From positions 1-40,022 of the forward strand of contig JAKATW010000114.1 in assembly GCA_021827945.1 (NCBI GenBank): a stretch of 40,022 bases of DNA. Direction: 5' to 3'. Shown here piece after piece: positions 38,409 to 40,022 of this stretch; position 1 is the stretch's first letter; each line of letters begins with the position of its first letter. The translations under genes and the position numbers were made by a program. The notes beneath the pieces are model-generated. The model worked only from the letters and a program-made list of their open reading frames with translations. It had not been told where the DNA came from and did not search any database. The DNA comes from Thermoplasmata archaeon (GTDB taxonomy: Archaea; Thermoplasmatota; Thermoplasmata; Thermoplasmatales; GCA-001856825).

Positions 38409-39140
38409 TTATCCGAAAAATACCAGAATTCCGATAATTGTCGCAAACAGGGCAGACAGGAAGTTAACAGAGTACTTTGTGAGGTAACCTCTATTCTCAA
38501 GGGTTTCTCCTAATACAGAGTCAATTAGGCAACCGGCAAAAGCCAGGAGTCCAGAAATGAAAGTCAGGTCTAACAATGAGATAAGTGGAGTCGAGCTCAA
38601 CACTCCAAATATCACGAAGCCTAGGACCGAAAAGAATACCGGGAAGACAAAAGAAACCACTGTCCCTAGAACTGAAATCCCGCCATTTATTCCAGTCTCA
38701 GCAGGTCTCAGAGTCAGTATCATGTAGGTGTTTTCATCCAAGGAACCTATTTCTGATGCAGCAGTATCTGAAAGTATAGTTCCGAGGGCAACCAAGTACA
38801 GGAAGAATGTGATCTTAGGACTGAAGTTCCAGAAACTCAGCAAGGAGATTGCAGCAGGGAGAGCTCCTGCAGCCAGAACATTTTTAGCCCCCCTTTCGCC
38901 TTTAAGCCCTTCCTGGAGGCTCCAGCTCCTCTTTTTCTCGAATCCTGCCAGGGTCGATATGTAAGACAGACCTAGGAACAAAAAGAGCATGACAAAATAG
39001 AGCCAACCGCCCCCTATGATTATTAGCGAACCTATCACTCCTGCAGCTATCGCTCCTTCCCGGCTGAATGCCTTGATCTTTAATCCCATCACAAAGAGTA
39101 GAGGAATCAATACGAGGAGAACTAGGTTATACTCATCCAT
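38409..39140 (-). CDS. DUF92 family membrane protein
   Basis: This 243-residue protein has about six membrane segments and DUF92 family motifs: AFSREGAIAAGVIGSLIIIG, GFEKKRSWSLQEGLKGERGA, then DTAASEIGSLDENTYMILT and the C-terminal LAGCLIDSVLGETLENRGYL. Plant and cyanobacterial DUF92 members have been reported as phytyl-phosphate kinases, so a role in recycling of isoprenoid alcohols is possible here, where lipids are isoprenoid. That is inference. The start is ATG 39140, 23 bases from a TATA box. Confidence 0.87.
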   Translation of the reverse strand: MDEYNLVLLVLIPLLFVMGLKIKAFSREGAIAAGVIGSLIIIGGGWLYFVMLFLFLGLSYISTLAGFEKKRSWSLQEGLKGERGAKNVLAAGALPAAISLLSFWNFSPKITFFLYLVALGTILSDTAASEIGSLDENTYMILTLRPAETGINGGISVLGTVVSFVFPVFFSVLGFVIFGVLSSTPLISLLDLTFISGLLAFAGCLIDSVLGETLENRGYLTKYSVNFLSALFATIIGILVFFG

Positions 39141-39162
39141 GTGTGACTCGTAAATTCGGATA

Positions 39163-39171
39163 TTTTATATA
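39163..39171 (-). promoter_or_regulatory. TATA box of the DUF92 gene
   Basis: TATATAAAA lies 23 bases ahead of the ATG at 39140 on the minus strand, again leaderless spacing. In the same gap GTGTTATTA (39256-39264) lies 22 bases before the kptA GTG on the plus strand. Confidence 0.55.
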
Positions 39172-39285
39172 TTAATTGTCATTCTAATCCCTGGATTATT
39201 TTCATAAATGTTAGAATCACGCTTACTGCATACACCCCCGTTGTTCTCTGCAAAAGTGTTATTACTCCTTTCACAATTTGCTTTG

Positions 39286-40022
39286 GTGCCCACTAACGAG
39301 ATTCGTAAGTGCATGGTCCACGGATATTACAGGGGACACGACTGTCCGTCCTGTGGCGAAGAGGGAAAGTTCATTCTCTCGGACGAAGAAGTGGACATGC
39401 TTGGTAGGATTATAACGGGAATCCTGAGGCACAAACCAGAAAAGTATCACCTGGAGATCTCTGACAGGGGGTACGTCAACATTGACGAGATGGTCCAGGA
39501 GATCAGGTTCTATTATAGAAGATTCCATTTTGTAGGCCCTTCGCATATTTTTGCTATTATCTTGACTGATCAGAAGGGCAGGTATCAGTTGAGTGACAAC
39601 AAAAGGTATCTGAGGGCAACTTATGGGCATTCAATAGACGTAGATCTTACAGATTTACCCTCAGATAGTATACCTGAGGTGCTATACTATCCTACAAACA
39701 AAGAAGAGTTTGAAATTCTAAGAGAGAACGGAATACTTCCCTCCGATAGGAGATGGATTCATCTCTCCAGCTCTAAGGAGAAGGCTTACATTGCTGGACT
39801 ATATCATTTTGATGCTCCGCTGGTAATCCCTTTGAAGAGTGATGCGATTGTTGGTGCAGGAGAGAACATTTATCACGCGGGTCAGGAGGTCTTCATTTGC
39901 AAGTTTGTCCCACCTGTCAGTATGTCAGAGCCTGAGGAATACGAAGGACAGATTGATGAAGAGACTCTAAGGGAGATAAAATTCTCGAAAGAAAAGAAGA
40001 TGAGAGTAAAACAAGAGGGCTG
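39286..40022 (+). CDS. kptA: RNA 2'-phosphotransferase KptA/Tpt1, partial
   Basis: This protein moves an internal 2'-phosphate from RNA to NAD+. It opens with a probable zinc finger (C9, H12, C20, C23, in KCMVHGYYRGHDCPSCG), as seen in archaeal KptA, then the RNA-binding domain (ILRHKPEKYHLEISDRGYVN with R48 and H49) and the NAD-binding domain (KRYLRATYGHSIDVDLTDLP with R110, then YYPTNKEEFEILRENGILPS and DRRWIHLSSSKEKAY). GTG 39286 is the start. A TTG directly before it is in frame too. The frame runs open to the window end (245 codons), so the end is missing, and the charged C-terminal part after about residue 215 is longer than in most homologues. Confidence 0.9.
   Translation, partial: MPTNEIRKCMVHGYYRGHDCPSCGEEGKFILSDEEVDMLGRIITGILRHKPEKYHLEISDRGYVNIDEMVQEIRFYYRRFHFVGPSHIFAIILTDQKGRYQLSDNKRYLRATYGHSIDVDLTDLPSDSIPEVLYYPTNKEEFEILRENGILPSDRRWIHLSSSKEKAYIAGLYHFDAPLVIPLKSDAIVGAGENIYHAGQEVFICKFVPPVSMSEPEEYEGQIDEETLREIKFSKEKKMRVKQEG

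Noticed and set aside
1-40022. CRISPR arrays, rRNA genes and insertion sequences
   Set aside because: None was found on reading. There are no regularly spaced repeats, transposases or rRNA signatures.

Overview
The window looks like a chromosomal segment of an archaeon of the Thermoplasmata, most likely a Thermoplasmatales-like acidophile. The signs are an archaeal-type ribosomal protein operon (with S4e, L19e, L32e, the RNase P subunit Rpp29 and an eIF1/SUI1 protein embedded in it), a XerA-type recombinase, an archaeal KptA, an archaeal ApgM phosphoglycerate mutase, a long ThyX-like protein, and many TATA boxes 20-23 bases ahead of start codons, as expected for leaderless mRNAs. The assignment rests on gene content recalled from known genomes, not on a search. 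No rRNA, tRNA, CRISPR array or insertion sequence was recognised.

Bases 1-11383 (minus strand) hold one uninterrupted 24-gene translation operon, read from L3 to L15, with L15 cut by the window edge. Genes abut or overlap, often by ATGA-type overlaps, several use TTG or GTG starts, and GGTGA-type ribosome binding sites lie inside the preceding gene. A TATA box and a leader of about 90 bases, with an 18-codon open frame ending two bases before the L3 start, precede the operon.

Bases 11.4-13.3 kb carry two membrane proteins on the minus strand (a SHOCT-tailed protein and a membrane-anchored winged-helix regulator) and a stretch that looks like a decaying gene. From 13.3 to 18 kb come a B12-dependent ribonucleotide reductase, a winged-helix regulator, ribose-5-phosphate isomerase and XerA.

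From 18 to 25.2 kb there are an acyl-CoA dehydrogenase, a lactonase-like metallo-beta-lactamase, a PurM-fold protein, a QueG-like iron-sulfur protein, a small protein that may resemble arcadin-1, a TPR protein, a GltD-like flavoprotein, and a coupled pair of tiny genes. From 25.2 to 32.3 kb come an S9 peptidase and an LsrF-like aldolase/thiolase sharing a divergent promoter, a double-ThyX protein whose two halves have complementary motif losses, a fused class II aldolase/short-chain dehydrogenase, and a PrxQ/Bcp peroxiredoxin. From 32.3 to 40 kb come a sequon-rich membrane protein, TruD, a CPBP protease with a zinc ribbon in an operon with homoserine dehydrogenase, a second TPR protein, ApgM, a DUF92 membrane protein, and a KptA RNA 2'-phosphotransferase cut by the window end.

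Most of the window is housekeeping. The items most worth a second look are the complementary tandem ThyX, the L3 leader ORF, the acidic tail on L24, the sugar/aldolase cluster at 27-32 kb, and the unassigned small genes.
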